The notes: generated from the sequence alone by a model not told the origin. Positions 33,832-43,337 are shown, counted from the stretch's first letter. The stretch: DNA of 64,000 bases from Desulfovibrio sp. A2 (GCF_000226255.1 NZ_AGFG01000028.1:24394-88393); one strand, 5' to 3'. Made by a program: numbers and translations.

Positions 33832-35538
33832 GTGCGTCAGCGTGTACGATTGGGCGAACTGCTGGTGCAGGCCGGGCTGCTCACCGACGAGCAGCTCAAG
33901 GCCGCCCTGCGCGAACACAAGAAAAGCGGGCTGCGCCTTGGCCAATACCTGACCAAGACCAACCTGTGCCGCGAAGCCGACGTGGTGGAACTGGTCAGCC
34001 GCCAGTTGAAGATAGACCGGTACACCCCGCAGCAGTACCCGCTCAGCCTGAACATGGCCGAGCGCCTGCCGCTGGACGCCGCGCAGAAGTGCAGCGCCGT
34101 GCCCATCCAGCAGCACGGGCACGTGCTGGTGGTGGCCATGGTCGACCCGCTGGACATCGACGCGCTGGACACGCTGGAGTTCATCACCAACAGCGAGGTG
34201 GAGCCGCTCATCTGCACCGAGCAGGAGTACAACCAGCTCTTCAGCGCCATCTACGGCATGTTCACCAACCTTGACGGCGTCATCGAAAGCCTGGGCGACC
34301 TGCAAACCGCCGCCGCCAGCACCACAGACGCCGCCGAGCGCGACGTGGCCGTGGACGAACTGGCCAACCAGGCCGACCTTGCGCCCATCGTGCGGCTGGT
34401 CAACTCCATTCTCGCGCAGGCCGTGCGCGAAGGCGCGAGCGACGTGCACATCAGCCCCGAAAAGGACAGCGTGCAGGTGCGCTTTCGCATAGACGGCAAG
34501 CTGCGCGAGGCCCCGGCCCCGCCGCGCAGCGTTGCGCCCGCCGTTGTTTCGCGCATCAAGATCCTGGGCAACATGGACATCGCCGTCACCCGCGTGCCGC
34601 AGGACGGCCGCTTCACCATGCACCTGGACAACCGCGAGATAAACGTGCGCGTGTCCAGCATACCCACCATCTACGGCGAAAACATGGTGATGCGCCTGCT
34701 GGACATGAGCGGGCGCGACTACACGCTGGACATGCTGGGCATGCAGCGCAACGACCACGTGACCATCGAAGGGGCCATCCACAAGCCCTACGGCATGATC
34801 CTGTCCACCGGCCCCACGGGCAGCGGCAAGTCCACCAGCCTGTACGCCATCCTGAAAAGCATCAACCGACCGGACATCAACATCATCACCCTGGAAGACC
34901 CGGTGGAATACCGCATCCGGGGCATCCGCCAGGTGCAGCTCAACCGCAAGGCGGGCATGACCTTTGCCAGCGGCCTGCGCTCCATTCTGCGGCAGGACCC
35001 GGACGTGGTGATGGTGGGCGAAATACGCGACGCGGAAACCGCCGCCATTGCCGTGCAGGCCGCCCTTACCGGGCACCTGGTGCTGTCCACCCTGCACACC
35101 AACGACGCGGCGGGCGCGGTGACGCGCCTCATCGACATGGGCATAGAGCCGTTTCTGGTGTCTTCGGTGCTGCTGGTCTCGTTCGCGCAGCGGCTGGTGC
35201 GCCGGGTGTGCACCAACTGCGCGGAACCCTACGAGCCGCTGCCCGCGGCCCTTGCCGCCTTCGGCCTTGCGCCGGACACGCCGGGGGCCACCTGGCTGAA
35301 GGGGCGCGGCTGCCACCACTGCGCGCATACCGGCTACCGGGGGCGCACCGGGGTGTTCGAGATACTGCCCATGACCCAGACCATCCAGGATCTGGTGATC
35401 AAGCGCAGTTCCACGCAGGTCATCGCGGAAACGGCCATCGAGGCCGGGCTGATGCGCACCCTGAAGCAGGACGCGGCGCAGAAGATTCTGCGGGGGACGA
35501 CCACCGTTGAGGAGGCCGCCACCTCCGTCATGCTTTAG
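33832..35538 (+). CDS. GspE/PilB-family assembly ATPase
   Basis: The 568-residue protein starts with a GspE N-terminal (MshEN-type) domain (LGELLVQAGLLTDEQLKAAL), then the catalytic domain with Walker A GPTGSGKSTSLYAIL, the Asp box ITLEDPVEYRI, Walker B SILRQDPDVVMVGEIRDAET and His box HLVLSTLHTNDAAGA. A C-terminal zinc module with C-x2-C pairs (VCTNCAEP, CHHCAHTG) is typical of GspE and PilB, not of retraction ATPases. It drives pseudopilus extension at the inner face of the membrane. The start is GTG at 33832 with AGGAA upstream. It precedes the GspF platform gene. Confidence 0.94.
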   Translation: MRQRVRLGELLVQAGLLTDEQLKAALREHKKSGLRLGQYLTKTNLCREADVVELVSRQLKIDRYTPQQYPLSLNMAERLPLDAAQKCSAVPIQQHGHVLVVAMVDPLDIDALDTLEFITNSEVEPLICTEQEYNQLFSAIYGMFTNLDGVIESLGDLQTAAASTTDAAERDVAVDELANQADLAPIVRLVNSILAQAVREGASDVHISPEKDSVQVRFRIDGKLREAPAPPRSVAPAVVSRIKILGNMDIAVTRVPQDGRFTMHLDNREINVRVSSIPTIYGENMVMRLLDMSGRDYTLDMLGMQRNDHVTIEGAIHKPYGMILSTGPTGSGKSTSLYAILKSINRPDINIITLEDPVEYRIRGIRQVQLNRKAGMTFASGLRSILRQDPDVVMVGEIRDAETAAIAVQAALTGHLVLSTLHTNDAAGAVTRLIDMGIEPFLVSSVLLVSFAQRLVRRVCTNCAEPYEPLPAALAAFGLAPDTPGATWLKGRGCHHCAHTGYRGRTGVFEILPMTQTIQDLVIKRSSTQVIAETAIEAGLMRTLKQDAAQKILRGTTTVEEAATSVML

Positions 35539-35580
35539 CGCTCCAAAGCGTCCTTTTGCCCGTTGGCGTCGTCAACCTTC

Positions 35581-35630
35581 GCCTGCCATTTCGGTCGAAT
35601 ACAGCAAGAGTATACTCCCTCATGGCAGGC
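35581..35630. repeat. 9-bp perfect inverted repeat in the gspE-gspF gap
   Basis: GCCTGCCAT (35581-35589) and ATGGCAGGC (35622-35630) are perfectly complementary across 32 bases, in an unusually AT-richer 216-bp gap. The loop contains a TATACT hexamer (35611-35616). It could be an mRNA structure moderating gspF expression or a binding site for a regulator. Confidence 0.5.
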
Positions 35631-35754
35631 TTGGTTTCCTCGCCAGCGAACAAAAATCCTGCTTTGGAAAAAGGCACTCAAGAAACAAGAGAAGAGTTTG
35701 AGGCCACGGGCCGGACTTCGCACCATAACTGGTAACACTACTGACAGGCACGAC

Positions 35755-36969
35755 ATGCCCACCTACGTCTACACCGCGCTGAACGAAAACGGCGTGAACA
35801 TGCAAGGCGCCATCGACGCGGACACCGCAGACGCCGCCCGCGCCCTGCTGCTGTCGCGCGGCTACGTGCCCATGAAGGTCAAGGCGCAGGGGGCCAGCTT
35901 CGAGTTCGGCGCGCTGGGCGACATCCTGAACCCGGTAAAGCCCAAGGAACTCATCCTGTTCACCAAGCAGTTCCGCACCCTGTTCCAGGCGGGCATACCC
36001 ATCACCCAGCTGTTGCAGGTGCTGCAGAACCAGACGGAAAGCAAAAAGCTCAAGCGCGTGGCGGCGGACATGGCCCAGTCCATCGTGGGCGGCAGCACCC
36101 TGTACGACGCCTTCAAGGCGCACCCCCGCGTGTTCAGCGAACTGTACTGCTCCATGATGCGCGCGGGCGAGGCCAGCGGCGCGCTGGGCGACGTGATGGA
36201 ACGCCTTGTCTACCTGCTGGAGCACGAGCACAAGATACGCTCCGACATCAAGTCGGCCATGCGCTACCCCAAGATGGTGGTGAGCGCGCTGGTCATCGCC
36301 TTCTTCGTGCTGCTGAACGTGGTCATCCCCAAGTTCGTCATCATCTTTTCGGCCGCCAAGCTGGAACTGCCGCTGCCCACCAGAATCGCCATCGGCATGC
36401 ACCATGGCATCAACACTTACTGGCCGTTCATGCTGGCGGCGCTGGCGGTGCTGGTGGCGGCCTACAAATGGTGGACCCGCACGGAAACGGGCAAGTACTG
36501 GCGCGACAGCCTGCTGCTGCGCATGCCCATTACCGGGCCGGTGTTGCAGAAATCGGTCATGGCCCGCTTCGCGGCCATATTCTCCATCATGCAGTCCAGC
36601 GGCGTCAGCGTGCTGGATGCGCTGGACATTCTGACCAACACCATCGGCAACGCGGCCATCGCCCGCGAATTTCGCAGGATACAGGACAAGCTGCGCGAAG
36701 GCCGGGGCATTGCCGACCCGTTGAAATCGGCCAGATTCTTCACCCCGCTGGTCATCAACATGGTGGCCATCGGCGAGGAATCGGGCAGCCTGGACGCCAT
36801 GTTGAAGGACGTGGCCACCCACTACGACGAAGAAGTGGAATACGCCGTGGCGGGCATGGCCGAGGCCATCGGCCCCATCCTCATCATAGTGCTGGCGGCG
36901 GTGGTGGGCTTTTTCGCCCTCGCCATCTTCATGCCCATGTGGGACCTGACCAAGATGGTCAGGCGCTGA
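35755..36969 (+). CDS. GspF/PilC-family inner-membrane platform protein
   Basis: The 404-residue protein begins MPTYVYTALNENGVNMQG, the usual GspF/PilC opening. It has two T2SSF domains (LFTKQFRTLFQAGIPITQLL and ARFAAIFSIMQSSGVSVLDA) and three membrane helices, the last near the C-terminus (AIGPILIIVLAAVVGFFALA). It forms the platform on which pseudopilins are added. The ATG at 35755 was chosen because the upstream in-frame extension lacks family similarity. Confidence 0.94.
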   Translation: MPTYVYTALNENGVNMQGAIDADTADAARALLLSRGYVPMKVKAQGASFEFGALGDILNPVKPKELILFTKQFRTLFQAGIPITQLLQVLQNQTESKKLKRVAADMAQSIVGGSTLYDAFKAHPRVFSELYCSMMRAGEASGALGDVMERLVYLLEHEHKIRSDIKSAMRYPKMVVSALVIAFFVLLNVVIPKFVIIFSAAKLELPLPTRIAIGMHHGINTYWPFMLAALAVLVAAYKWWTRTETGKYWRDSLLLRMPITGPVLQKSVMARFAAIFSIMQSSGVSVLDALDILTNTIGNAAIAREFRRIQDKLREGRGIADPLKSARFFTPLVINMVAIGEESGSLDAMLKDVATHYDEEVEYAVAGMAEAIGPILIIVLAAVVGFFALAIFMPMWDLTKMVRR

Positions 36970-37135
36970 CAACAGGCAAACAAGCCCATGCATGCCGGGG
37001 CGCGGGGCACGACTCGCAGGGGGGGCGCTGCCCGCCCGCACCGGCGCCACATAGGGAGGGGGACGGACTGTCCGGAACCCACGTGGAAACAGAGATTCAC
37101 CACATCGTAACACCACGCATCAGGAGGAACACCCC

Positions 37136-37552
37136 ATGACCCAGAGCAGGAAGGATCGAAAGAAGGAACAGGGCTTCACCCTCATCGAAATCGTGGCCGT
37201 GCTGATCATCCTCGGCATTCTCGCCGCCGTGGCCGTGCCCAAGTATTTCGACCTGCAGGCCGATGCCCGCTCCAACGCCGCCATGGCGGCCGTTGCCGAA
37301 ACCCAGTCCCGCCTGAACGCCGAGTTTGCCCGTCAACTGTTGCAGGGGCAGGCATGCAGCGCCGCCACCATCGCTACCGCCATCGCGGCCGCCGAGGGTG
37401 ACCTTGGTAATGGCTGGACCTCCGACATTGGCACCATTAACGGAGACGTCGCTCCTGTCACCCTTACCTTTGACCCCGGCACGGGCACGGCCGCTGCCGT
37501 TACCAACACCTCGGGTCGGGCTTGGAACGTCGCCATTCCCGATTGCGACTAG
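37136..37552 (+). CDS. Major pseudopilin GspG-like
   Basis: The protein has a short basic leader, then the prepilin peptidase site after Gly13 (QGFTLIEIVAVLIILGILAA) with Glu at +5 of the mature form and a 20-residue hydrophobic helix. The mature domain is about 125 residues with two cysteines that may pair (ACSA near residue 80 and the C-terminal DCD). A perfect AGGAGG precedes the ATG, indicating high expression, as expected for the major subunit. Position after GspF matches the canonical order. It could also serve as a type IV pilin. Confidence 0.88.
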   Translation: MTQSRKDRKKEQGFTLIEIVAVLIILGILAAVAVPKYFDLQADARSNAAMAAVAETQSRLNAEFARQLLQGQACSAATIATAIAAAEGDLGNGWTSDIGTINGDVAPVTLTFDPGTGTAAAVTNTSGRAWNVAIPDCD

Positions 37553-37622
37553 CAGTTGAGTTGCCTGCGGCGGCGGCGCACAACGCGCCGCCGCCCTTCC
37601 CCTCTACGCACGGACGCCCGTC

Positions 37623-38915
37623 ATGAACGAAGCATTCAGCCGCATCATCTCCCAGGCCGTGGCCCTTGGCTGGTCCGACGTGCACATCACCGGCGGCCAC
37701 CCGGTGGCCTACCGCAAGGACGGCGACATCGGCATGCTGCGCGATACGGTGCTGTCGCCCGTGGAAGTGGACGGGCTGGCCCGCGACCTGCTGACCCCGC
37801 ACCGGGCGGACATACTGCGCCGCCGCTGGTCGGTGGACTTCGCGCATTCCGTGGCGGGCATCCGGGTGCGGGTGAACATCTTCAACACCACGCGGGGCCT
37901 CAGCCTGGCCGTGCGGCTGCTGGCCGGGCGCATCCCCACCCTGGCCCACCTGAACCTGCACCCCTCGCTGGAAGAATTCACCCGCCTGCGGGCCGGGCTG
38001 ATACTGGTGTGCGGGGCCACGGGCAGCGGCAAGACCACCACCATGGCCGCCATGCTGGACGAGATAAACCGCAACCGCCCGGCGCACATCATCACCCTTG
38101 AAGACCCCATCGAATACCGCTTCGCCTCCAAGAAAGGCTTCGTGGAGCAGCGGGAACTGGGGGCGCATTTTCCCAGCTTCGAGCGCGGCCTTCTGGACGT
38201 GCTGCGCGAAGACCCGGACGTGATCCTGGTGGGCGAACTGCGCGAGGCGGAAACCATCCGCCTTGCCCTTTCCGCCGCGGAATCGGGCCACCTGGTCATT
38301 GCCTCGCTGCACTCGGCCACGCCGGAAGAAGCCCTGTACCGGCTGTGCAACGCCTTTCCGCTGGAGGCGCAAGACCTGGTGCGGCACCAGTTGTCGTCCA
38401 CCCTGCACGCCATCGTGGTGCAGCAGTTGCGCATGCACCCCGTGGCCCGCTTCCGCGTGCCGGTACTGTCGCTGCTCATCGGCACCCACCCCGTGCGCAT
38501 GCTGGTGCGCGAGGGCAAGTTCGCCCAGTTGCACAGCATCATGGAAATGGGGCGCGGCGAGGGCATGTACACCATGGACGCCTACTACGACGACTTCCTG
38601 AACCGGCCGCAGCGCTTTTCCGCCCCGTCCAACGTGTTCCGCCCCGCGCCGGAGGAAGACCAGCAGCCGGACTACGATTCTCCGCTCATGGACCGGGGCT
38701 TGGGCACCACCCACTACACCCCGGAATCGGCCCGGCATCTGGCCCGGCCGGATGGACCGGCCCTGCACGCGGCCATGCACGCGTCCGTGGACGCGGCCCA
38801 GCCGGGCGCGGGCCACATGGGCATGGCGCGGCCCGACGAACCCGGCGAGCCGGTGTACACCCTGACCGACGAGGGCAGGCTGGAGGATGTGTTGCGGGAG
38901 TTTACCGAGCGATAG
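37623..38915 (+). CDS. PilT-like retraction ATPase inserted between pseudopilin genes
   Basis: The 430-residue protein has the PilT layout: N-terminal PAS-like fold (SDVHITGGHPVAYRKDG), Walker A CGATGSGKTTTMAAML, Asp box ITLEDPIEYRF, Walker B REDPDVILVGELREAET and His box HLVIASLHSATPEEAL. It has no zinc module, which separates it from GspE. A C-terminal tail of about 90 residues rich in Pro, His and Ala is unusual for PilT. It sits between gspG and gspH, a place not normal for type II secretion operons, which lack PilT altogether. Confidence 0.87.
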   Translation: MNEAFSRIISQAVALGWSDVHITGGHPVAYRKDGDIGMLRDTVLSPVEVDGLARDLLTPHRADILRRRWSVDFAHSVAGIRVRVNIFNTTRGLSLAVRLLAGRIPTLAHLNLHPSLEEFTRLRAGLILVCGATGSGKTTTMAAMLDEINRNRPAHIITLEDPIEYRFASKKGFVEQRELGAHFPSFERGLLDVLREDPDVILVGELREAETIRLALSAAESGHLVIASLHSATPEEALYRLCNAFPLEAQDLVRHQLSSTLHAIVVQQLRMHPVARFRVPVLSLLIGTHPVRMLVREGKFAQLHSIMEMGRGEGMYTMDAYYDDFLNRPQRFSAPSNVFRPAPEEDQQPDYDSPLMDRGLGTTHYTPESARHLARPDGPALHAAMHASVDAAQPGAGHMGMARPDEPGEPVYTLTDEGRLEDVLREFTER

Positions 38916-39010
38916 AACACGCTACCGGCAGGCGCGGGGCGGGCACAAGGCAGGGGGAAGGCCGCCACAGCCCGCCACGCGGCAGCACGAATCTTTTCAC
39001 GCCTTACGGG

Positions 39011-39048
39011 CGGGCCAGCGCCCGCCGCAACGGCCGGGCCAGCGCCCG
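39011..39048. repeat. Tandem self-complementary 14-mers upstream of gspH
   Basis: CGGGCCAGCGCCCG occurs at 39011-39024 and 39035-39048, a 24-base period. Each copy can fold into a 5-bp hairpin (CGGGC-cagc-GCCCG), giving two hairpins just before the gspH start. They could reduce read-through or translation. Confidence 0.55.
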
Positions 39049-39060
39049 GCGGGCACGCAC

Positions 39061-39567
39061 ATGACGACGCGCACTCCGCATACCGCATCCACGCCCCCCG
39101 CCGGGCAACGCGGCTTCACCCTGATCGAAGTGGTGACCGTGCTGCTCATCATGGCCGTGATCACGGCCGTGGCGGTGGAGCGCATGTTCACCCAGGACGA
39201 CGCGCAACTGGGGGCCATCGCCGCCAGCGTGCGCAACAACCTGCGCTACGCCCGCACCCGGTCCATGAACAGCGACGAGGTGTTCGGGGTGCAGATCATT
39301 TCCTCCACCACCTATGCCGTGTTCCGCGATGGCGACACCAGCGACCGGGTGCTCATGCCCGGCGAGGTGAACAACGGCATCATCACCCTGGAAGCCGGGG
39401 CCACCTTCACCACCGCCGCCACCATCATCAGCTTCGACGAATGGGGGCGGCCCTGCTCCAACGCGGCGGGCACCACCCTGCGCACGGCCAACGTCACCGT
39501 CACCATCAGCTATCAGGGCCAGACGGAAAGCATCGTCGTCGTCCGCAACACGGGGTTTCTGCAATGA
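39061..39567 (+). CDS. Minor pseudopilin GspH-like
   Basis: The protein has an 18-residue leader ending in QRG, the cleavage site before Phe19 (GFTLIEVVTVLLIMAVITAV) with Glu at mature +5, then a beta-rich domain (about 125 residues) including ARTRSMNSDEVFGVQI and FDEWGRPCSN. It lies directly before a GspI-like gene, whose ATG overlaps its TGA. This matches the H-I order of type II secretion operons. The start at 39061 gives 168 residues; the ribosome site is poor, so translation may depend on upstream genes. Confidence 0.82.
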   Translation: MTTRTPHTASTPPAGQRGFTLIEVVTVLLIMAVITAVAVERMFTQDDAQLGAIAASVRNNLRYARTRSMNSDEVFGVQIISSTTYAVFRDGDTSDRVLMPGEVNNGIITLEAGATFTTAATIISFDEWGRPCSNAAGTTLRTANVTVTISYQGQTESIVVVRNTGFLQ

Positions 39568-40010
39568 AACGGCACACGCCCCCCGCCACCCGCCGCCCCG
39601 CGCAGGCAGGGTTCACCCTCATCGAGGTCATCGCCACCCTCGTGCTGCTGGCGCTGATGGGCATGGGCATGGCCGCCGTGACCGGCACGGCCCTGCGCGG
39701 CAGCGCCGAAAGCCTGGTGCGCGCCACGGCGCAGGCACGGCTGACGGACGCTCTGGAATCCATGACCGCCGACTACCGTGAACTTTACGCCACCGCCAAC
39801 GACCCCATCGCCACCATCATGACGCGCATCGGCGGGGCCGGTTCCAGCCAGTCCAACGCCTACGGGGCATACACCGTGGTGGTGAACCGGCGCATCCGCT
39901 TCACCGGCGCCGCGCCCAGCTTCAGCGAACAGGGCGACAGCAACGGCGACATCCTGCGCGTGACCATAAGAGTGGACGGCTCCACCGCCACCGTGCTGTT
40001 CGCGCGATAG
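39564..40010 (+). CDS. Minor pseudopilin GspI-like
   Basis: The 148-residue protein has a leader rich in Arg and Pro, a prepilin peptidase site after Gly16 (AGFTLIEVIATLVLLALMGM) with Glu at +5, and a small C-terminal domain ending in DILRVTIRVDGSTATVLF. The ATGA overlap with gspH implies coupled translation. Gene order suggests GspI, part of the pseudopilus tip with J and K. Family membership beyond a type IV pilin-like N-terminus is from context. Confidence 0.78.
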   Translation: MKRHTPPATRRPAQAGFTLIEVIATLVLLALMGMGMAAVTGTALRGSAESLVRATAQARLTDALESMTADYRELYATANDPIATIMTRIGGAGSSQSNAYGAYTVVVNRRIRFTGAAPSFSEQGDSNGDILRVTIRVDGSTATVLFAR

Positions 40011-40020
40011 GGGGCATGCC

Positions 40021-43000
40021 ATGAATACCAAGGGCTTTACTTTCGTCGAAACCATCGTGGTGCTGGTTCTGTGCGGTGTGCTTGCCTCGGTGGCGGGCAC
40101 CGGCATCGTGGTCGGCGCGCGCGGCTTTGTCGCGGCGCGGGACGGCAGCGCCATGGCGCAGGAAGCGCAGCTGGCCATGGACCGCCTGACCCGCGAGATT
40201 GTCGAACTGGTGGACGTTCCGGCCAACAGTTCCTCCACCCTGCTGGTGGTGCGCAACGTGGGCGCGGAAGGCACGGCGCAGGTCAGCCGGTCCATCCAGT
40301 ACGTGGCCAACGCCGGTGAAATACGCATCGCCACGGGCACCGGCGGTGCGGCCAACGGCGATACCCTGCTTGACGGCGTGTCCAATTTTTCGCTGACCTA
40401 CTGGCAGGAAGACGTGTCGAGTTCGTCGTGGGCCTCGACCAACGACGTGCGGCTGCTTTCGGCCATCGACGTCACCTTCACCCTTACCTCGCCAGCGGGC
40501 ACCACGCGCACCTTCACCAACCGCATCGTGCCCCGCAACAACGAGAACCGGGGCGGGGCCAGCCCCAATGCCGCCCCCCCCTCGCTGGCGCGCTACGACG
40601 TGTGCTTCGTGGCCACGGCGGCGGCGGGCGACGGCAGCCACCCCGTGGTGGTGCAACTGCGCGAATTTCGCGACAGGCTGCTGCTGCCGTGGGAAGGCGG
40701 GCGGGCGCTGGTGCGCGCCTACTACGCCGTGGGGCCGGACATGGCCCGCGTGGTGGCCGCGCACCAACCGCTGCGCAAGGCCACCCTTGCCGTGCTGACG
40801 CCCGTGGCCGCGCTGGCGGGCATGGCCGTGCACGCCCCCGGCTGGCTGGCGGCCACGATGGCGAGTTCCGTGCTGCTGGCGGCCCTGCTTGGCCGGACCC
40901 TGCGCCGTGACCTGCCAGCCATGCGCGCCGCCATCGGCAATGCGGCCATTGCCGTGCGACGAGCCGGACAGCGCGGGGCCGTGCTGCTTACCGTCATCGT
41001 GACCATGGTGGCCTTTTCCCTTCTGGCCGCCCTGATGGTGCCCATGATGACCGGAGCGCTGTTCGGCGAAATCGCCGCCGTGCAGGGCGACCAGGCCTAC
41101 TACCTTGCGGAATCGGGCTTTGGCGCGGCGGGCAGCATGTTTCTTGCGGCGGGCGACGAGCAGGCCCGCAAGGACCTGCTGGAAACCATGGACGGCTCCA
41201 CCTACACCCTCGCCAGCAACGGGGGGGCCTTCCGCCTGGCCATCGAGCCCTACTGGTACGAGGTGACCAACAACACCGGCACCACCCTGACCACGCGCGC
41301 CTATGGCACGCCGCCCACCCTGCCCACCAACACCACCGGGCGTCTGCGCGTGGGCACCGGGTCCACGTTTTACACCTACAGCAACATTTCCGTTTCGGGC
41401 GACACGGTAACCTTCACCCTTACCAGCACGCCCTCGCCGCTCATCGCAACCGGCAGCGACGTCTATTTCAGTTCACAACCCAGCGGGACGCAGACCGTGA
41501 CCCAACGGGGCAGCCTTACCCTGACCAGCAGCCACGCCGCCGCCTTTCCGCTGGTGAACGGCATGTTCACCATTCGCGACGGCACCACCCACACCGGCCG
41601 CGTGGCCTACGTGTACCGCCGCAAGACGGGCAACACGCTGGAAGACGTGCGGCTGGTGGAAGGACAGGGGGTGTCGTGGTCGAACGTCACGCTGAGCGCA
41701 ACGGCCAACATCACGCTGGAGGCGTACCTGCGCCTGCATTCCACAGGCATTCCGCCCAACGGCCTGCCGCGCGAAGTGGTCTACAGCGTGCCCATCGGCT
41801 GGATTCTGGGTGGCGGCAACTTCAGCAAGGAACAGTACCAGGACACCTTCGCCAACCTGAACACGTGGTACACCGGCAGCGCCAGCGAAGGGCACCTGGG
41901 CGGGCACCAGATCGCCCAGGTGGATGGCAACTCGGCCCTGGACATCACCGGCATGGCCACGGCATCCACCAGCGGACTGGGTGCCTTCGTCTCGTGGCTT
42001 ACGGGCAGCAACCAGTGGAGCACGCTGTTTTTCCGCTGGGATGCCACCAGCACCAACGCGGCCCGCGCCTGGAGTGATGCCGAAGGCTTCATGAGCTACG
42101 ACCTGCAGTTCAAGACCTACGCCTCCAACCAGAGCAACGAGCAGGAGTTCTTTGCCGGTGCTCTGTTCCGTTCCCGCAACAACGCGGCGGGCGACGATCT
42201 GGACACCTTCGGCATCGCGCTGGTGCGCTACCGCATGACCAGCGTGCTTGGCGGCGACTGGTACTGGGAAGGCGACGTGCCCTCGTCGCTGGTGCCGGGC
42301 TATGTCAATGCCGACAACCCCGGCCCGCTGTTCCTTTCTGACAGCAACAGCGAGATACGTTCTTCGCTGTTCGGCATCATTCGCTACAAGTATTCCGTGC
42401 CCGCCATCGTGCTGTGGGAACGGCGCGACGGCGTTTTCCGCTGGCTGGCCTACAAGGCGCTTTCGGGCAGTTCGTCGGGCATCGTCACGTACAACAACAG
42501 CAACAAGCGCTACCGCCTCGTCAACTGGCCGACGATCCTGGTGCGGCTGGTGGAGGGGCAGGCGCTGGCCTTCCAGAACGGGGGCGGCCCGGACGGCCTG
42601 GGCGGCTACCTGCGCATCAACTACGGCGACGACATCACCACCGGCTCCGGGGCCAAGGCGCGGGTCATCGGGCAGCCCATCGTCACCAGCGGCTCCTGGG
42701 CGGCGGGCAATGCCGCCGGAACGCTGGTGCTCAACAACATTGACACGCCGACCGGAAGCAGCTTCGGCAGCGGGCAAACGGTGATGATCGACAACGTGCA
42801 GCACGCGCGCATCGCCACCACCGGCCTTGGCAGCAAGACCAACTACATCCGCATCTATTATTCCGACGCGGGCAGTTCGACCACGGGCAACGCCATCGCC
42901 TACGACGACATCCGCCGTTCCAACCAGCGCCTGAGCACCACCGATTCCAAGCTGAACTGGATACCCGACGACTATGAACAGTGGGCATCCGCGACAGACT

Positions 43001-43272
43001 ATTTCACCCTGGTGCAGTGGGACGGCGTGAACACGGTGGGGGTTACCGGCCTGAACGAACGGCTGGACGACAGCACCGACCGGCTGACCATCGTGCGCAG
43101 CACCAACATGCTCTCACCCGCATACGACGCAAGCAACCCGGTATACTCGCCCGCGGAAGGCATTGCGCTCACCACGTCCGGTCCCAGTGGCGACAGCATC
43201 TACTTCGACGATTTCGGATTCCAGTTGGACCTGCGCGGCGGCAAGGGCTTTCTGCCGCCCATCCAGCAGTAG
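40021..43272 (+). CDS. Giant pseudopilin fusion: GspJ-like + CFI-box segment + GspK/PilX-like + large beta domain
   Basis: The 1083-residue protein is one open frame. Residues 1-190 are a GspJ/PilW-like pseudopilin with cleavage site after Gly5 (KGFTFVETIVVLVLCGVLAS, Glu10 at +5). Residues about 192-300 are a CFI-box segment: CFVATAAAGDG with Cys195, then LREFRDRLLLPWEGGRALVR and a hydrophobic stretch, normally seen at protein C-termini. Basic residues follow (GRTLRRDLPAMRAA). Then RRAGQRGAVLLTVIVTMVAF is a second prepilin-like start with Gly319 at -1, as in GspK/PilX, which also lack Glu at +5. Residues 345-1083 are a long Ser/Thr/Gly-rich beta domain ending in IYFDDFGFQLDLRGGKGFLP. The membrane topology allows cleavage at both sites. 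Position equals gspJ-gspK in canonical operons. Confidence 0.82.
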   Translation: MNTKGFTFVETIVVLVLCGVLASVAGTGIVVGARGFVAARDGSAMAQEAQLAMDRLTREIVELVDVPANSSSTLLVVRNVGAEGTAQVSRSIQYVANAGEIRIATGTGGAANGDTLLDGVSNFSLTYWQEDVSSSSWASTNDVRLLSAIDVTFTLTSPAGTTRTFTNRIVPRNNENRGGASPNAAPPSLARYDVCFVATAAAGDGSHPVVVQLREFRDRLLLPWEGGRALVRAYYAVGPDMARVVAAHQPLRKATLAVLTPVAALAGMAVHAPGWLAATMASSVLLAALLGRTLRRDLPAMRAAIGNAAIAVRRAGQRGAVLLTVIVTMVAFSLLAALMVPMMTGALFGEIAAVQGDQAYYLAESGFGAAGSMFLAAGDEQARKDLLETMDGSTYTLASNGGAFRLAIEPYWYEVTNNTGTTLTTRAYGTPPTLPTNTTGRLRVGTGSTFYTYSNISVSGDTVTFTLTSTPSPLIATGSDVYFSSQPSGTQTVTQRGSLTLTSSHAAAFPLVNGMFTIRDGTTHTGRVAYVYRRKTGNTLEDVRLVEGQGVSWSNVTLSATANITLEAYLRLHSTGIPPNGLPREVVYSVPIGWILGGGNFSKEQYQDTFANLNTWYTGSASEGHLGGHQIAQVDGNSALDITGMATASTSGLGAFVSWLTGSNQWSTLFFRWDATSTNAARAWSDAEGFMSYDLQFKTYASNQSNEQEFFAGALFRSRNNAAGDDLDTFGIALVRYRMTSVLGGDWYWEGDVPSSLVPGYVNADNPGPLFLSDSNSEIRSSLFGIIRYKYSVPAIVLWERRDGVFRWLAYKALSGSSSGIVTYNNSNKRYRLVNWPTILVRLVEGQALAFQNGGGPDGLGGYLRINYGDDITTGSGAKARVIGQPIVTSGSWAAGNAAGTLVLNNIDTPTGSSFGSGQTVMIDNVQHARIATTGLGSKTNYIRIYYSDAGSSTTGNAIAYDDIRRSNQRLSTTDSKLNWIPDDYEQWASATDYFTLVQWDGVNTVGVTGLNERLDDSTDRLTIVRSTNMLSPAYDASNPVYSPAEGIALTTSGPSGDSIYFDDFGFQLDLRGGKGFLPPIQQ

Positions 43273-43337
43273 GCGGCAGGGAAAGGCGCGGACGCCGAGG
43301 ACAGGCAAGATAAGGGCAAGAACAGGGCAAGAAAAAG

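Noticed and set aside
32029..35328. 1099-residue minus-strand open frame over the secretin and gspE genes
   Set aside because: His/Val/Gln-rich antisense product without domains. Both plus-strand genes show complete family motifs.
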